From NCBI RefSeq assembly GCF_008831285.2, contig NC_045148.1, forward strand, positions 17,725,002 through 17,789,001: a DNA stretch of 64,000 nucleotides. The letters are read 5' to 3'. The stretch is from Nymphaea colorata (lineage: Eukaryota; Streptophyta; Magnoliopsida; Nymphaeales; Nymphaeaceae). Below, one piece after another: positions 1 to 11,988 of the stretch (position 1 is the first letter of the stretch; each line of letters opens with the position of its first letter). The position numbers and the translations under genes were made by a program. Under the pieces are notes generated by a model. The model did not search any database. It worked only from the letters and a program-made list of their open reading frames with translations, and was not told the origin of the DNA.

Positions 1-1057
1 AGTGGTGCATGAGGAAAGGTGACTCATTCTGATCACCAGAAATATCAGTCCGATCAACCACAGGAGTTGTCGCCATGGAGAAAAAATATCGAATGCCTAC
101 AAAAAATTTAGTTCAAGACACGGAGCCACAGATCCGAATACGACTCGGAGAGAAACCCTTTCCGCGAGAATTCCTTTCCATTTGCAATTACACGAGGGGG
201 GCAAATCTCCGCAGGTACCCTTTCTGCTTCAGAAGCCCAGCAACAAATCTCCCTCCAAGCAGAAACGAAAGTATGAGAAAGAGAGGACGGAAACCACCCG
301 AGATCTCTTGATCTCAGAAACCTTCAGTCAGTATCTTTCTCCCATGACCTCCCAATCTCAAGGGCCCACGAACCCATCAGTGAGCTTGGCGGACGGTCTC
401 CCTCCGACCAGTGAAAGTTGTTCGAGCTTGGGAGGGAGGTGGAGAGCGTCCTCGCCTACCTGCTCTGACTGGACTGCTCCTCTTCGGCAGGACGGGGCTG
501 TGGCTCCTCGCGTTGATGATGAGGACGACTTCGAGCGGGACCACGACCGGGAACTAGAGCGCGACCGAGAGCCGGAGGAGGAACTGGAGAAGGAAGAGGA
601 TCCAGAGTCGACGGGGGAGCCCTGTCGGGAAGGCGTGAGGAATAAGGGTGTTGGGTTTCGCCCAGATGGCGTGGGCGGAAGAGAAGTGGCAGAAAGGGGA
701 CAGCAAAGGTCCCCACGAAAAATGGTCTCCCTCCCGACCAGCAACGCTGAGCGAAAACCTTCTGGACAGCATTGATGGCAGAGGCTATTGAAGCAGGGTC
801 TCGTCTTGAAGAAAGCCGGCGAGGAGCAAGATGGAGTCGAGGAGGACGACCTCGACCAGCGAATGCAGATCCACAACGAACTCGGCACCCTAGTGCAGGA
901 GCTCGCCCAGTTTCGGTGATGAATCGAGTGGTCAATGCTTCTCATGTCGTTGCAGGTAGAAAAAATCAGAGAGATAGAGAACAAATGGGCAACCTCTCGA
1001 TCTCAATGGCTCTTTCTCTCTTTCTTACACTCCTTATTACGAAATGAAGGAAACTCT
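1..1057. other. GC-rich, coding-like stretch of unknown identity inside an LTR element
   Basis: This lies between the left edge and the primer-binding site of a minus-strand LTR element, so it would be its 5' leader and gag region. It is much more GC-rich than its surroundings. On the plus strand one frame (182-775) carries a charged run with repeated Arg-Asp/Glu (about 520-600). A second frame near 666-790 and a third near 803-919, ending in TGA, also look protein-like, so no single frame is intact. On the minus strand a frame over 358-984 is open but Ser/Arg-rich and shows no gag CCHC motif. I do not recognise the protein. A captured host-gene fragment or a degraded gag are both possible. 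Confidence 0.3.
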
Positions 1058-1069
1058 GCTCTGATACCA
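1058..1069 (-). other. Primer-binding site complementary to initiator tRNA-Met
   Basis: The minus strand reads TGGTATCAGAGC, the 12-base match to the 3' end of plant initiator tRNA-Met used by most Ty1-copia elements. It abuts the TG/CA edge of the LTR at 1070. This fixes the element's direction: 5' LTR at higher coordinates, internal region leftward. Confidence 0.7.
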
Positions 1070-1458
1070 TGAGAAGAAAGGCGTGAGGAAGAGAATGGAA
1101 GAACCGAGTGAGCCAAAAAAGATACATTCTTTCATATAGGATGGGGTATTTATATAAGTTCAAAGTTATATACAGATCCCACAAATTTTGGGATTGAAGG
1201 ATCACAATCTTGTGATTGACAACAATAGATGGAAAGAATATAATTTCTTTCTTGAAATTTTGTTTCTGATTTTCCTCTTTGATGTATAGGAAAGATTTCT
1301 TGATTCCTGAAAATCAGTTGGCTGATTTTCCTCTCCAATATAGAACGTGTAAGCAGTTCCTTAAGATTCAGCAACATATCTTCTTTCATCTTTATCTTCA
1401 TGATGCTTGTTCGTGGTGCTGTATGCGTGTCCACTGCTAGTTGAATGCCATAGTCTCA
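1070..1458 (-). mobile_element. 5' LTR of a copia-like retroelement
   Basis: The segment begins TGAGA and ends TCTCA on the plus strand, a 5-bp inverted repeat with the TG...CA ends expected of an LTR. It is 389 bp long. On the minus strand a TATA-like TATATAAATACCCC lies near 1144-1157, about 75 bases from the 3' edge, and the initiator tRNA-Met primer site is immediately downstream. The right boundary is chosen by the inverted repeat alone. The partner LTR would lie outside the window, so target-site duplication cannot be tested. Confidence 0.6.
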
Positions 1459-2247
1459 ATGGTTCACCCTTCAAAGAGAAAGAACAAACTAACTGGAAAA
1501 ACTAGATGAGGTAAGCTGAGAGAAGTTTATAATGACTGATGCTAAAGATATCTATGAAATCAAGCTGTCCATCGTGAGAATTCTGAAGCGAAGGAACAAC
1601 AAGAAGCTAGAAATCACTTGCAATTTTCCATTGCAAACACCACTAAAAGCATTCACAACGCTCCACCAAATTTCTCTGTCCTACACATGGATCTTATGGT
1701 CGGTCGCCAGTCCGGTCGCCAGTCCCCATTGAGCGTTGCCGATCGGTGATCGCCCTCGACCCTCTCTAGAGAGTTTTTTTTTTTTCATTGTTTTCTACAA
1801 TGTAATTTTTTGATGCGAAAACAACGTGGTACTTTTCATAATTATTTTATTATTTTCTATTAAAAGGCAGTTCTTCAGAATCGTGCCCAGAATTGGGTGC
1901 TAGAGAACCCATGCCAGCTTTCTTCATCAATGCAAATGAGCCATGTTTGGATTCAGATTCTGAATGTAAAAATTGGATCTGAATTGAGATTTGAGATCGG
2001 ATTTCGGATTTGTATATTCAAATGACTTTTTTTAGTATTCAAATCCGAATTTGAATATGAATATCCAAAAAAGTGAATGTGGTTAAAAGTATAACTGATT
2101 TGAATCATTGTTGAGAGTAATGATATAAATCGCTGTATTTAAATATATATAATTAAATTTAATTTTCTTTTATGGGCTTTTATAACGAGATAACATTAAT
2201 TAATGAGAAATTAAGAAGAATTAAGGCATCTGAGCATCAGAACTCAC
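1459..2247. other. AT-rich intergenic DNA with a degenerate dispersed repeat
   Basis: No supported gene. A T-run lies near 1770-1785. From about 1950 to 2125 there are alternating GAATTTGAAT/GGATTCGGAT-like words that match, with divergence, a longer copy at about 47930-48310. The 3' splice-donor-like context of the TIR-NBS gene (minus GTAAGTGAG at 2250-2242) overlaps the right end, but no convincing downstream exon is seen here. Confidence 0.5.
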
Positions 2248-4232
2248 TTACCATGCTACTAGATCCGAAGTCCAGAGAACAACATCCGGATTGATCGCGA
2301 CGGACACAGAGCTTCTCATGCCGGCCATTGTGAAACGTGAGCGTCTCATTGGAACACTGTTTCGAACTGAACCATCCCATGTTATTTGCGAGGCAAATCT
2401 CTCCTCCATCTTCAAGTGCATGTCCGATTGCACTGTCAGGTACTCCCGAGAAGTCGATCCCTCCAAGGAAACCTACAAACACCAATGTAACCGAGAGTTC
2501 AGACGCCCATAGTAACTATATATTCAGAAGAAACTATCTAAGACTGCCCAAAAATGGGGAAGATCAGTTTAGTTCATACCTTCGCATTGCCTTCTTCTTG
2601 GTGTGCGATTCCTGGGGGATAACCACACGCCACCCACATGTAAACAGAGTATTCTTTTTTCTGTCCAATAAAGAAACATGCTATGTCTAAAAAGGCACAC
2701 TTTGCCCAAGGCTCTAGGCTTCTGTAGCTTATCCTTCGTAGCTCCTGAACATTCTCATGCTGATCACTTTTCAACGCTTCCAAACCAAGGGGCGACCCAA
2801 ATAGTATGAGTGCGGGGGGCAACTCTTGGCTGCTACTGGATGCATGGTGAAAGAATAGTTGCAGTAGTTGCTCTCCATCCAATTCTTTTGGGAAATAAAT
2901 TCCTACCTCTTGCAGTCCATGACAGGGGAGTGCCTCTTTGTTTCTTGTTTTCACAATATTAATCTGACTCCCTCCATTGAACCATTCTTCCCTTTTTCCA
3001 CGGTCGGCTGTAAAAAAACCAAGTTGACATGTGCGATTCAGTATCTCATCCGAAATGAAGGGAAGTTTCTTGCTTCCAAGCCTTTGTTCGGTCAAGCTAA
3101 CTCCTTGTCCAGCATTGCCTACAGTCGTGTTTTTCCTTAAGATTTCGTTCAGGAGTTTGGCTAATTGCAACGGAAGTAGGCCCTCCCCGTCTTCAGTTTG
3201 TCTGATGTTCGAGGGGAAGCAAATGCCGTCAAACGCAGGGGAGAGCTCCTTACAAAGCGCCATCATCGACGGGGTCTTCCCGACTCCACCTACACCACTG
3301 GTTCCGGTCATGCAAGCACTGCCTTTTTCTACTCCTGTGTCACTTAATATACTAGAGACCCGTCTACGTATGCGCCTGATTAGTTTTGCCTCGTTCCTGC
3401 AATGTAACAATGAAGAAAGAGTCCAAATTAAAAATCGCAAAATGTGATCATATTCATACGATAACACAGGTAGGAAGGGTGCCATGCTTGCATAAAGGTT
3501 CATGTCCGTTTAGAGATAGAAAGAGAGAGAGAGATACCCTCCAGTTTGAGAAGGACGGAACCCAGCAATGCTTCCTGCTTCTTTTAAGGCGGCTTTCCAC
3601 TCATTGATCTGCTTCCTGCCGACTTTCTTATCGCGTCGATGCTTTCTGAAAGCCTTCTTTATTGATGCAGTGCAATGCTTGACATCACAAGGACAAACGT
3701 CATAAAATATGGGAATTATAGGCCTCCTTTGATCGCCTTCTTTTTTGTTGATCTCCACCATCTTAGCTATCTCCCTCAAACACGGTTTGGAGTCCGCGTA
3801 GCTTTCGGAGAAGACGGGCATAAAGATCTTGGACCGCTCAATGCAGTTCAACAGCTCGTTCATTCTTTGCCCTGCCTTCAGGCCTTCATTGTCAATGAAT
3901 GTGATTATGCCATGATTTTTCAGTTTCTCATAGAGGTGGGTGGTGAAGCCATTCCGTGTATCTTTACCCCTAAAATTAATGAACACATCATAATCGAAGC
4001 TGCCCTGCTCCTCATGTTTGGCCGTTGAAGACCCCGCTGCCTCGTCCTCCACGGCCTTCGGCTCTGCAACTCCTTCCTTTTCGCTGCTTCCACATGGATC
4101 AGATGCGCGTTCTTTCTTCCCTAAGATCTTCCCTCCAATGTAAACCAATGGTATTATCGATACTAGAATGCCAACCAATGGTATCATCGATGGTAGAAAT
4201 AAAAAAGCACGCACAGGACGGCCTCCGATCAT
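2248..4232 (-). CDS. TIR-NBS disease-resistance-type protein without LRRs
   Basis: Predicted intracellular immune receptor or signalling protein. Three exons join in frame: 4232-3538, 3396-2580 and 2472-2248, giving 578 residues. An N-terminal hydrophobic helix (about 10-35) precedes the TIR domain (about 79-230), which has the DVFINFRGKDTR motif and the Glu (about 154) of the CLREI segment, the usual NADase glutamate. The NB part has a P-loop GVGGVGKT (about 266-273), an RNBS-A-like stretch and the RNBS-D-like CAFLDIACFF. Kinase-2 (Walker B) is poor: the usual DD pair reads SDE. No LRR follows. The stop is immediately followed by a perfect donor-like GTAAGTGAG, so a longer isoform is possible. 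A good acceptor (TTTTACAG, ending 4239) sits just upstream of the ATG, implying an earlier, perhaps untranslated exon. Family is secure; activity is not. Confidence 0.8.
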
Positions 4233-4238
4233 CTCGAC

Positions 4239-7200
4239 CTGTAAAAGGCAAAAGCAGACACTAACTCATGTATTGGGAAAGAAAATAAACTAAATTAGAA
4301 TGGAAAAGTGCTGGTAAAACTTCAGAAACATGCTCTCTAAATTCTTTGACAAGAGAATTCAACTCTAAAGCAACCAAGGATTACGAATTCCGATGGAGAG
4401 AAGCAGCTGACCCGATCAAATTAATCTGATGCCTTGTCTGTGGAGGTGCCGAACGTGAAGCCCCGGTGATCTCCTGAAGGCAACTCGACGGTCTGAAATT
4501 GCACCGGAGGCCACCAGTCGTCTGGTTAAATGCATGATCTTTATGCTTCACGCGTCTGAAACAAAAAGTCTCCTGCTTAGTTGGAGACACCGATGGCCTG
4601 CTTCAGGAGGATTGAAAGGAAAACACCGAGAAGCTTCAGCTTTCTTAATTGACCCATGCTGCAAAAATTTCTCGTCATCTATTCAATGTTTCCTAATCGC
4701 CTAATGAATGACAACATAAATGCTAGGGCCAGGAGTTTGGTCTGGAGTACTTTGGAAATAAATGTTAACTGTTACACGACTCCATTTGGTATTTGTATGT
4801 AAATTCCAACTCGATGGTTCGTGATTGATATATACGTGTGCATGTGTTTGTGTGTGAATTAATCACTTAAGGCCAAAATTCTGATCATCTTGTAAGCTAT
4901 GTCGCCTTATAAATGAAAGGATCATAAATGTTAGGACCAAGAGTTTGGTCTAAGGAGATAAATGCTAGTACCTATTATTAAGTCCAATATTTGGTTTCAG
5001 TTATTTGAATATAAATTCTAAATGGAATGCGCCTGATGTATACGCCTTACTTGTTTGATCCCCAGGAATAGATTCAAGCAATCGTATGAGTAGTAAAAGG
5101 CGTGAAAATTTAAGAATACGGCCTTTGAGGGAATCCTCCTCTCATGACCGGAGACCAGGTTTGCTACATTTTCAAAATATTGATTGCTAATATGTAAAAT
5201 CGAATGATGCATCACGGCCCTCACTGCATTTTTTTTTAGCTCGAACTAGAGAGAAGTTAAAATGGAACAGTAAGATCGAACCCCTAATATAATTTGACCT
5301 GAATTCGGTTTTATATTTCATCGTCGTTGCCTTGTACATGTATAGCTCTATTATTACGTACAGACAATTCTTCGATTTTTTGACTCGAATTCATTATCTC
5401 CCTTTCATGCATCCACCAATTGGTTGAGAAAAAATTGCAGGTTACCTTCCCCCCACACACACGAACTACACGAACTATCTATTTCATGACAATATTGGAA
5501 AAAAGTGACAAAACTTTATTGCTCCCTATGAAAGAAATAGCAATTACAAACACAGTTATAAAATTTAATCATTCAAAACTTAATAATTCACAGAAGACTA
5601 CTTACGTATGTAATTTCATACCCATAAAAAAGCCTTCTGAAATTGGACCGTGTCTTAATATACAAGGCTTGTAAAAGCACAAGCAAAGAAGCAGACTTGC
5701 TTAAACAGGCTTGGTTTGCTCACCTATGTGTGATTGGAAAGGAGGGCTCTATCCGATCATTTGAGAAATGTTCTTTGACAAGAATGGAACGGTTGCATGT
5801 AATTTTAAATTCCCTCCCCCACTTCCTCCTTGCAAGCTTCTCAAGCACCTTTCGTTACAAGTTTTTTTCTGCTGAGCAGGACCAAACTAGCTACGCAGAA
5901 CTTGGCTCTCTGAAATACCAACACAGTCAATGTCATCTTGAAACAAACTCATCAATTTAATCACGCATGCTTCTCCTCGAATTTCATTCGACAAAACCAC
6001 TAGTTGAATCACACTTCTTAAAACTAGAGTGTCACCTGAACACAATATCATCAGTTGGATTATGAAGACGGTTGTTCTCAAGTGTACTTGCTTTCCATTT
6101 TAATCCAAGTTATCTTTGTGTACAACTTTCAAAATTTTCACCCTTGAAGAACAAAATGTTGCAGAAATGGGACCAAAAAATTATAAGCTTAAGGCAGATT
6201 AGTTTATGCTAAAGATATGTTTGGCATAATGGGAATTCTCCTGAGAAACTTTGATTTGGGATAAAGTTTTACCTTACGAAAGTAAATGCTAAATGTTGAT
6301 TTTGGCATTCCAATTTATGTGCTTAATATTGATTTTATCGTTGCAGAAGGGGTGTTTGAAGCCACCAACAACTCCAAAGACAGTGCGTACCAGCTCAAGT
6401 CAACGCCCAACTTTCTGTTGTTGGAAACCACAACAATCTGCAAGCTTCAAGTTCTTGCTTGCAATCTGTAAGATTCATGGTGGATCTTCTTTCAGATAGA
6501 TGCTTGCCACCCCAATGGCAAGCATCTCAAACTTCATAAGAGATGTCAAGAAGCCAAGGGACATAGGCCCTCACTCCCTTTGCCGCTTTGCGGCACTGAA
6601 ATGTATGGTGGTCTGCTGTTAAGGTTTGTCAGTGCCTCAACCGCGTACCTTGGCAGGACATCCGATGCCGTACATGTGGAAATGACATACTACAGGGATC
6701 ATAATCCAAACCAACCAATGCTTTGTCAATTTTACTTATCCAGTATTATTCCATATATTGGATGCTTGAAAGGAAAACAAGGAGAAAAACATTACTTGTC
6801 AATGGATCAGAAAGTTTACATGAGTGCATTCTATATATATATGTGTGTGTATATATATATATATATATATCAGATCAACATCCCACTTAAATTACATCGG
6901 TATAGACCGGTAGGGTTGGATTTTCTACATATATAAGAGATGTACATAGCCACCCAAACTACTTGCAGGAACTAATCTGTTCTTCGTTGAAGAATATGCC
7001 AGGAAAGCAGCAAAATAACTCATCCCTGCATGATCAGCACAATAAGTTATCATAAGAATCGGAGAACTGATCTTCAAATGGTCCCCTGTTGACATTAATA
7101 TGCGGTCCTGGAAACCGTTATACCATCAAATAACCAAAAGTAAGCCTTCTAACGACATATGGGCATCTCTATGATTTTCTAACAATCACCAGTTGTTTAC

Positions 7201-7696
7201 ATAATTTTTGTCAGGCATTAGTAAAAGTGCATAAACAAACTAACCAAATAACACTTGACATGAAATGGCATTTGCTGCATCATCCACATAAACTGTGCGG
7301 TCGTTTTTCTTTTTCTTTTTTTTGGAGGGCAAATTAGACCATGACTACAAGGAGATGAAGCAACAACCGTGTACACTGCAATAGACGACCAAGATACAAA
7401 ATGCCATTTAACAAGCAAACCCATTCCAATTTGAAAGTTCCAACTCATTCAGATGGCTAAACGGTCAACCAGGGCATTTAGCAACAGCCAACAGTACATA
7501 AACAAGAACCCATACATAGTGATCGCCAAATAGAAGGATTAGGCTTCCATTAACAAGGAAACCCAGGACTGTAACACAACAATGAATTGATTCTTGACTA
7601 TCTGGGAGGTGGAAACTGTACAAGTATTGGAGGATAAGGAGAGGCATGAGAGAACTATACCCAAAAAATCAAACAAAAAAAAAAAAAGAGTATGTT
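4239..7696. other. Intergenic region between the TIR-NBS and RING genes
   Basis: No supported gene. The part near 4260-4620 may hold the 5' exon of the TIR-NBS gene but I cannot define it. A diverged direct repeat sharing an AGTTTGGTCT core occurs at about 4719-4840 and 4927-5045. An 11-bp perfect inverted repeat lies at 6499-6526. A short TA/TG microsatellite lies at 6833-6870. Short open frames at 5643-5960, 6286-6499 and 6580-6936 show no recognisable domain. A segment near 6350-6470 has exon-like composition after a CAG acceptor-like site, but has no partner. Confidence 0.5.
6499..6526. repeat. Perfect 11-bp inverted repeat (hairpin)
   Basis: The arms GATGCTTGCCA (6499-6509) and TGGCAAGCATC (6516-6526) are perfect complements with a 6-base loop (CCCCAA). 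No T-run follows. It is too short for a microRNA precursor by itself. Confidence 0.6.
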
Positions 7697-8148
7697 TCAG
7701 TGATCAGATGCTGCTAACTTGCAGACAGGACAAGCATTCTTTTGCAAAAGCCATTGCTTTATACAGCAGATGTGAAAGTAGTGACCACAGTTTAACCTTC
7801 CCACTTCATCTTTTCCTTCATACTCCTCCTGTACAATTTAAATATTCATAGTAAACAACCATACAAAGAGAAGGAAAACATAAAAAGGGAAGATGAGATG
7901 ACAAGGATCCATCTGTCCATCAAAACCCACCTGACAAATGCTACACTTTTTCTCTCGTTCAGAAGATAAATGTGATGCGAAGCTGGCTGAATATTTTAGT
8001 TTCCTAACACAACAAGCAATCCCATCCTCTTTCAACCCTGTACTAACGTATCCAATTTTGTCACCGAGCTCAAGCAGTTCCTGTCCACAATGACAAACAT
8101 ATGGTTACGTGCATCACACACACACACACACAATGAAGAAGGGGGAAT

Positions 8149-8202
<54 letters not shown>

Positions 8203-11200
8203 ACCTCGTATGTCATGTTATCAACATCAAGCCTCCATTCCCGAAACCGATCACAAAGGTCAATTCTTCCGAAAATAAGACTAGTTTGAAGCATAACAAG
8301 CTGCAGGAAATTGAGGAAGCTATGGTTCATATTTACAACAAATATTTACACAGAAAGGATATATCATAGTCCACAAACTTTGCAACGTTCATCTTAAAAT
8401 TTGGTGGAAGAAGAAACAGAACAATGGTGTTCGTCGTTCCAAAATGTGCATCAGATACAAGACTAGAAAGTTCCCACTAGTGGGAAGAGAACCCTTCATA
8501 AACAAGGTGAACCATATTCAGCAAAGCAACACGTGGAAACCAAAACATCCTAATGAAAATCACACTATGTAAAATGCTAGTTGTACCGTGACATAGATGA
8601 AGACAATAAAGAGGAATTACATAATCCACAATTATGCCTGTGAATAAAAGAATGTGGTTCATTGTATAGAATGAAGTAGCTAAGTAAACAGACATTGATG
8701 CTAAAAGAATAAAAGACATGACGAATGAATAAAGAGACAAAATGAAGAGATGCAAATTATCTCAAACGCAGTCCTTACATGCCAGAAATGTCAATAGGTC
8801 ATGCAAAAGATTAGGTTATCCATGTTTTGCCAATTGCCAAATGGTTTTCGTGATAGGTCTTGCAATCTTTACAACAAGGGACTAGTTTCCTCAGCTCATG
8901 GGATTATTTATTACCATAGCCTTGTTGCAAGATAAGTTTTCTACTCTATTTCTTTAAAAGATGATTGCATGTAAGTTAACAAGCTTTTTGGATGATTCAG
9001 CGACAATTAGTTTTGATGCACTTTGTCAGTCTGCAGTCTTCAAGCCAAGGAAGTTATCGTTGATGGGAACAGTTTCATTGCTGCTCATAATCCTATCAAA
9101 TATGAAATAAAATCATTGTCTGGCAAGATCAATCACGAGAGTCTCCATGCTTGAAAAGGTTGGAACAATATAAGTATCTAAGAGGCTTCCATCACGTGAC
9201 AAGACCTTCATATTAGTGATCTGTTGGCAATTGCATATTCCATTTGGCAGAAGATTTTTTTCAAACCAACATCACCATCAGTGGGGTTTAATAAATTGAA
9301 GCCTCTCAACTTGGAGGAATATTAAAGTATGCGTAGGGAGATTTATATGTCACCACTAGCATTACCAGTTTCAGATTGAAGAGTAACTATTAAATTATTA
9401 ATACTTCAACCAAGAGTTTCATCGTCAGAAATTTCCATTCTAAAGGATAATATCAGGCTTCCCGACTATAATCTTCTCTTCCTCATCTGGCATGACCTTT
9501 TCCTCTACAAAACTGTTAGACCAACTTTATGAACTGTATTTTTCCTGTTCTTTGCTTATGGCTTCGAACCAAACACGTACAACCAGTAATGAGATTCACT
9601 TGATTATTCTTGTGCATGAGTAAAGAGCCCAAAATTAAACTTCATGCATGTGAAACCATCACATTACCATCAATGAAGTTTATACAGATGTAGGGACAAT
9701 CTGAAAATGACAAGGATCATACTAAGGAGCACAGGAACAACTGATCACTTGAAAACATGCAAACAAGAAATAATAGAATATTACATAACAGAGCAGAAAC
9801 CATATAACCTCAACAACTGCATACTCATGGTAGACATTAAGTACAACCACCACAGATGATTACACTAATACCAACAAAAAAAGCACCATATAAAGAAATT
9901 CCAAGGTAAGAACTATTTTCAATTTTTGCACTTTTGTTATTAAAGCGACTAAAAGAGGAACAAAACAATGTTAGCCAACAAGAATAGAGCTCTGCTAGGC
10001 AATTAGGATGACCGCATAAACAGCAACAACAAGGGAACACAATATTCAATCACCACGAAAAAAAATGGTTCACATGAAAGATGACTCGATATTAGAAGGC
10101 CAAAACTAGAAAAGAATAAGTTTAGATACCAGCTCAAACTTGGTGATTGGGTTGTGAGGGTCAAGATTTATCAATATTGAGACAGTTTTCATGCTAAGCA
10201 CATACTTATCGAAATTTGAGAGAGACACACCTCTGTAAGATCCCCCGAGATGTGATGTAGTCCTCGCAAGTATCGATAGCTTATCGGAGATAGTGTTTCA
10301 AACGCTGGCAGAGAGTCCACTTCAGAAATTTGCTCCAGCACGCTGTTTGGTCTTTCAATGGAAGGACGCTGCAGAGATGGATACAGGAAAAAGGTAAACC
10401 TATGCAATTCAAATTAGAGAGTCACCTATCTATCTAAATTTAAATGAAATCAAGAAGCAGGCGACTTAAGAACCCCTTTCTACAACTACAGATATGAACG
10501 TTTGAGGTTTTTCAAGTGTTGCAGCAATAAAATGCAAAGTTCCAAAAAGCAACATAAATAAGCAAATCAGGTTGGAAAGAGAGGGACCTGGAGTTTTCAC
10601 ATCCTTCTTGCTCAATCCATGCGGATTAAGCAAACTCTAGAAACTGACGACTATCATGTTAAAGACGAAAGAAAAACATGCAGAAGAAAAGAGGCGACAA
10701 GACTGACACGGTTATCAAATAAAACAAATCACAACCATAACCTCAACATGATATTTGAAAGATGCAATTGAAGAAATTACAACGGAAAGGCCAAACATAG
10801 AAACCATAAACATTATTTAGACAAGTAAAAGAAGAATGTAAAAGAAGGAGAAAATAACAGTATTCATATTCCTGGCGACCAAATTCGAGAAAATGGATAA
10901 GGCCCTCAAGGTTAACCAACAGATGAATAAAAATGTTAAGAACATTACATCTTAAGCAGAAAATAAAGGCGACAGCAGGAATACAACATCCACCTTCTCA
11001 AGGCAACATCCGTGGTATTTTTGTCAAAAATCAAAAGTTTGCAGGAAACGAAAATCGTGAGGTCTAACACGTCGACGTTGAATCATAGCTCAACGAAAAG
11101 GGCAGGGGACTAAACGAGTAAAAGCGATATGAACAAAAGTTTAAACCCAAAATTCACCAACATATGATCTTCAAAATTTTAAAAAACTTAAAAAATAAAA

Positions 11201-11870
11201 TATTCGTTTATTCTATTGCAACAGAGCGACGCCAAAAGAGAACAAGAATAGACGAATGAAATCTTAGGCAGGTTACCTCTCTAGACTTGGAAGCAACATC
11301 AAACGTGAAATCAGAGGCCACGCTTCTTTGATGCCGCGAAATCCTTTTCGGCGCCATTGGTTCGGCCGGCCGGCGATAAACAACGCAGTCGACGGAGTCC
11401 GCGTCTGTGGAGAAAGGGATGCCCGGAGAACACCAAACATCAGAATCCACAACCTGGGTCTTCTTCTTCCTCCCTCCTTCGCTGCTCGTCCTCGCCGGTT
11501 TCTGCCTCGACTTCTTGGCGTTCCAATCAGCAGATGACCGGACCAGCGAATGGGCGGAGGATGGGTTGTGGACATCAGGGGCGGACGCACAGCCCAACCC
11601 TCTGAACGCGTTCTTCTTTGGAGAGTTTGACAATGATAAAGAGAGGAGCATGGAAGAGAGGGAGGGCCTGGACTTGGGTCTCTCGGCGTGGTTGCTGGTG
11701 GCTCTGTCGCCGCTGCTTCTCTTCATTATCGACCTCCTCTTCCTACTGAAACTGGCCATGCTGTCGGATTCTGGTGATGGTGATGAGTTCGAGATTTCAG
11801 TATGCATGCTAGAGGTAAAAGAGATGGACTGCAAGCTATCAAGCGGAGAGGGAGAGAGAGGAGAGAGCAC
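7697..11870 (-). CDS. RING-H2 E3 ubiquitin-protein ligase (JUL1/RHG1A-like group)
   Basis: Likely transfers ubiquitin from an E2 to target proteins. Five exons join in phase 0: 11870-11277, 10368-10231, 8300-8205, 8080-7931 and 7828-7697, giving 369 residues. The long, basic, Ser-rich exon 1 carries family landmarks (AFRGLGC, SSADW, VWCSPGI, VDCVVYRRP). Exons 3-4 hold the WRLDVDNMTYE and YVSTGLKED segments that precede the RING in this family. The RING-H2 is complete: C322, C325, C340, H342, H345, C348, C359, C362, with Trp352 at the E2-contact position. The protein ends seven residues after the last Cys. A further small exon in the 1.9-kb intron 2 cannot be excluded, though the direct join is open and plausible. 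Met at 11756 is an alternative start. The intron after exon 3 begins GTGC followed by (TC)25. Confidence 0.87.
8111..8200. repeat. CA and (GA)25 microsatellites at a splice donor
   Basis: A short CA run (8114-8131) precedes an uninterrupted (GA)25 at 8151-8200. On the minus strand this is (TC)25 starting four bases into the intron whose donor GT is at 8204-8203 in the RING-H2 gene. Open frames through it encode only Arg-Glu or Leu-Ser runs and are artefacts. Confidence 0.9.
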
Positions 11871-11946
11871 AATCTAGCTACACCACGCAAAGCAGCAGCG
11901 ACAAACACAAACCCACAGACCCACCTACAAATACCAATAGAAGAAG

Positions 11947-11948
<2 letters not shown>

Positions 11949-11984
<36 letters not shown>
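11949..11984. repeat. AG microsatellite
   Basis: Uninterrupted AG repeat of about 36 bp, about 80 bp upstream of the RING-H2 start codon. It would be a CT-rich tract in the 5' leader or core promoter of that minus-strand gene. Confidence 0.85.

Positions 11985-11988
<4 letters not shown>

Noticed and set aside
2237-2485. Alternative minus frame overlapping TIR-NBS exon 3
   Set aside because: It is not in phase with the acceptor at 2473 and exon 2. The frame ending at 2248 joins exactly.
6499-6526. Hairpin as a microRNA precursor
   Set aside because: The stem is only 11 bp, the flanks do not extend it, and no known plant miRNA sequence is recognised.
8090-8369. Open frames encoding long Arg-Glu or Leu-Ser runs
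   Set aside because: They are translations of the (GA)25 microsatellite lying in an intron of the RING-H2 gene.
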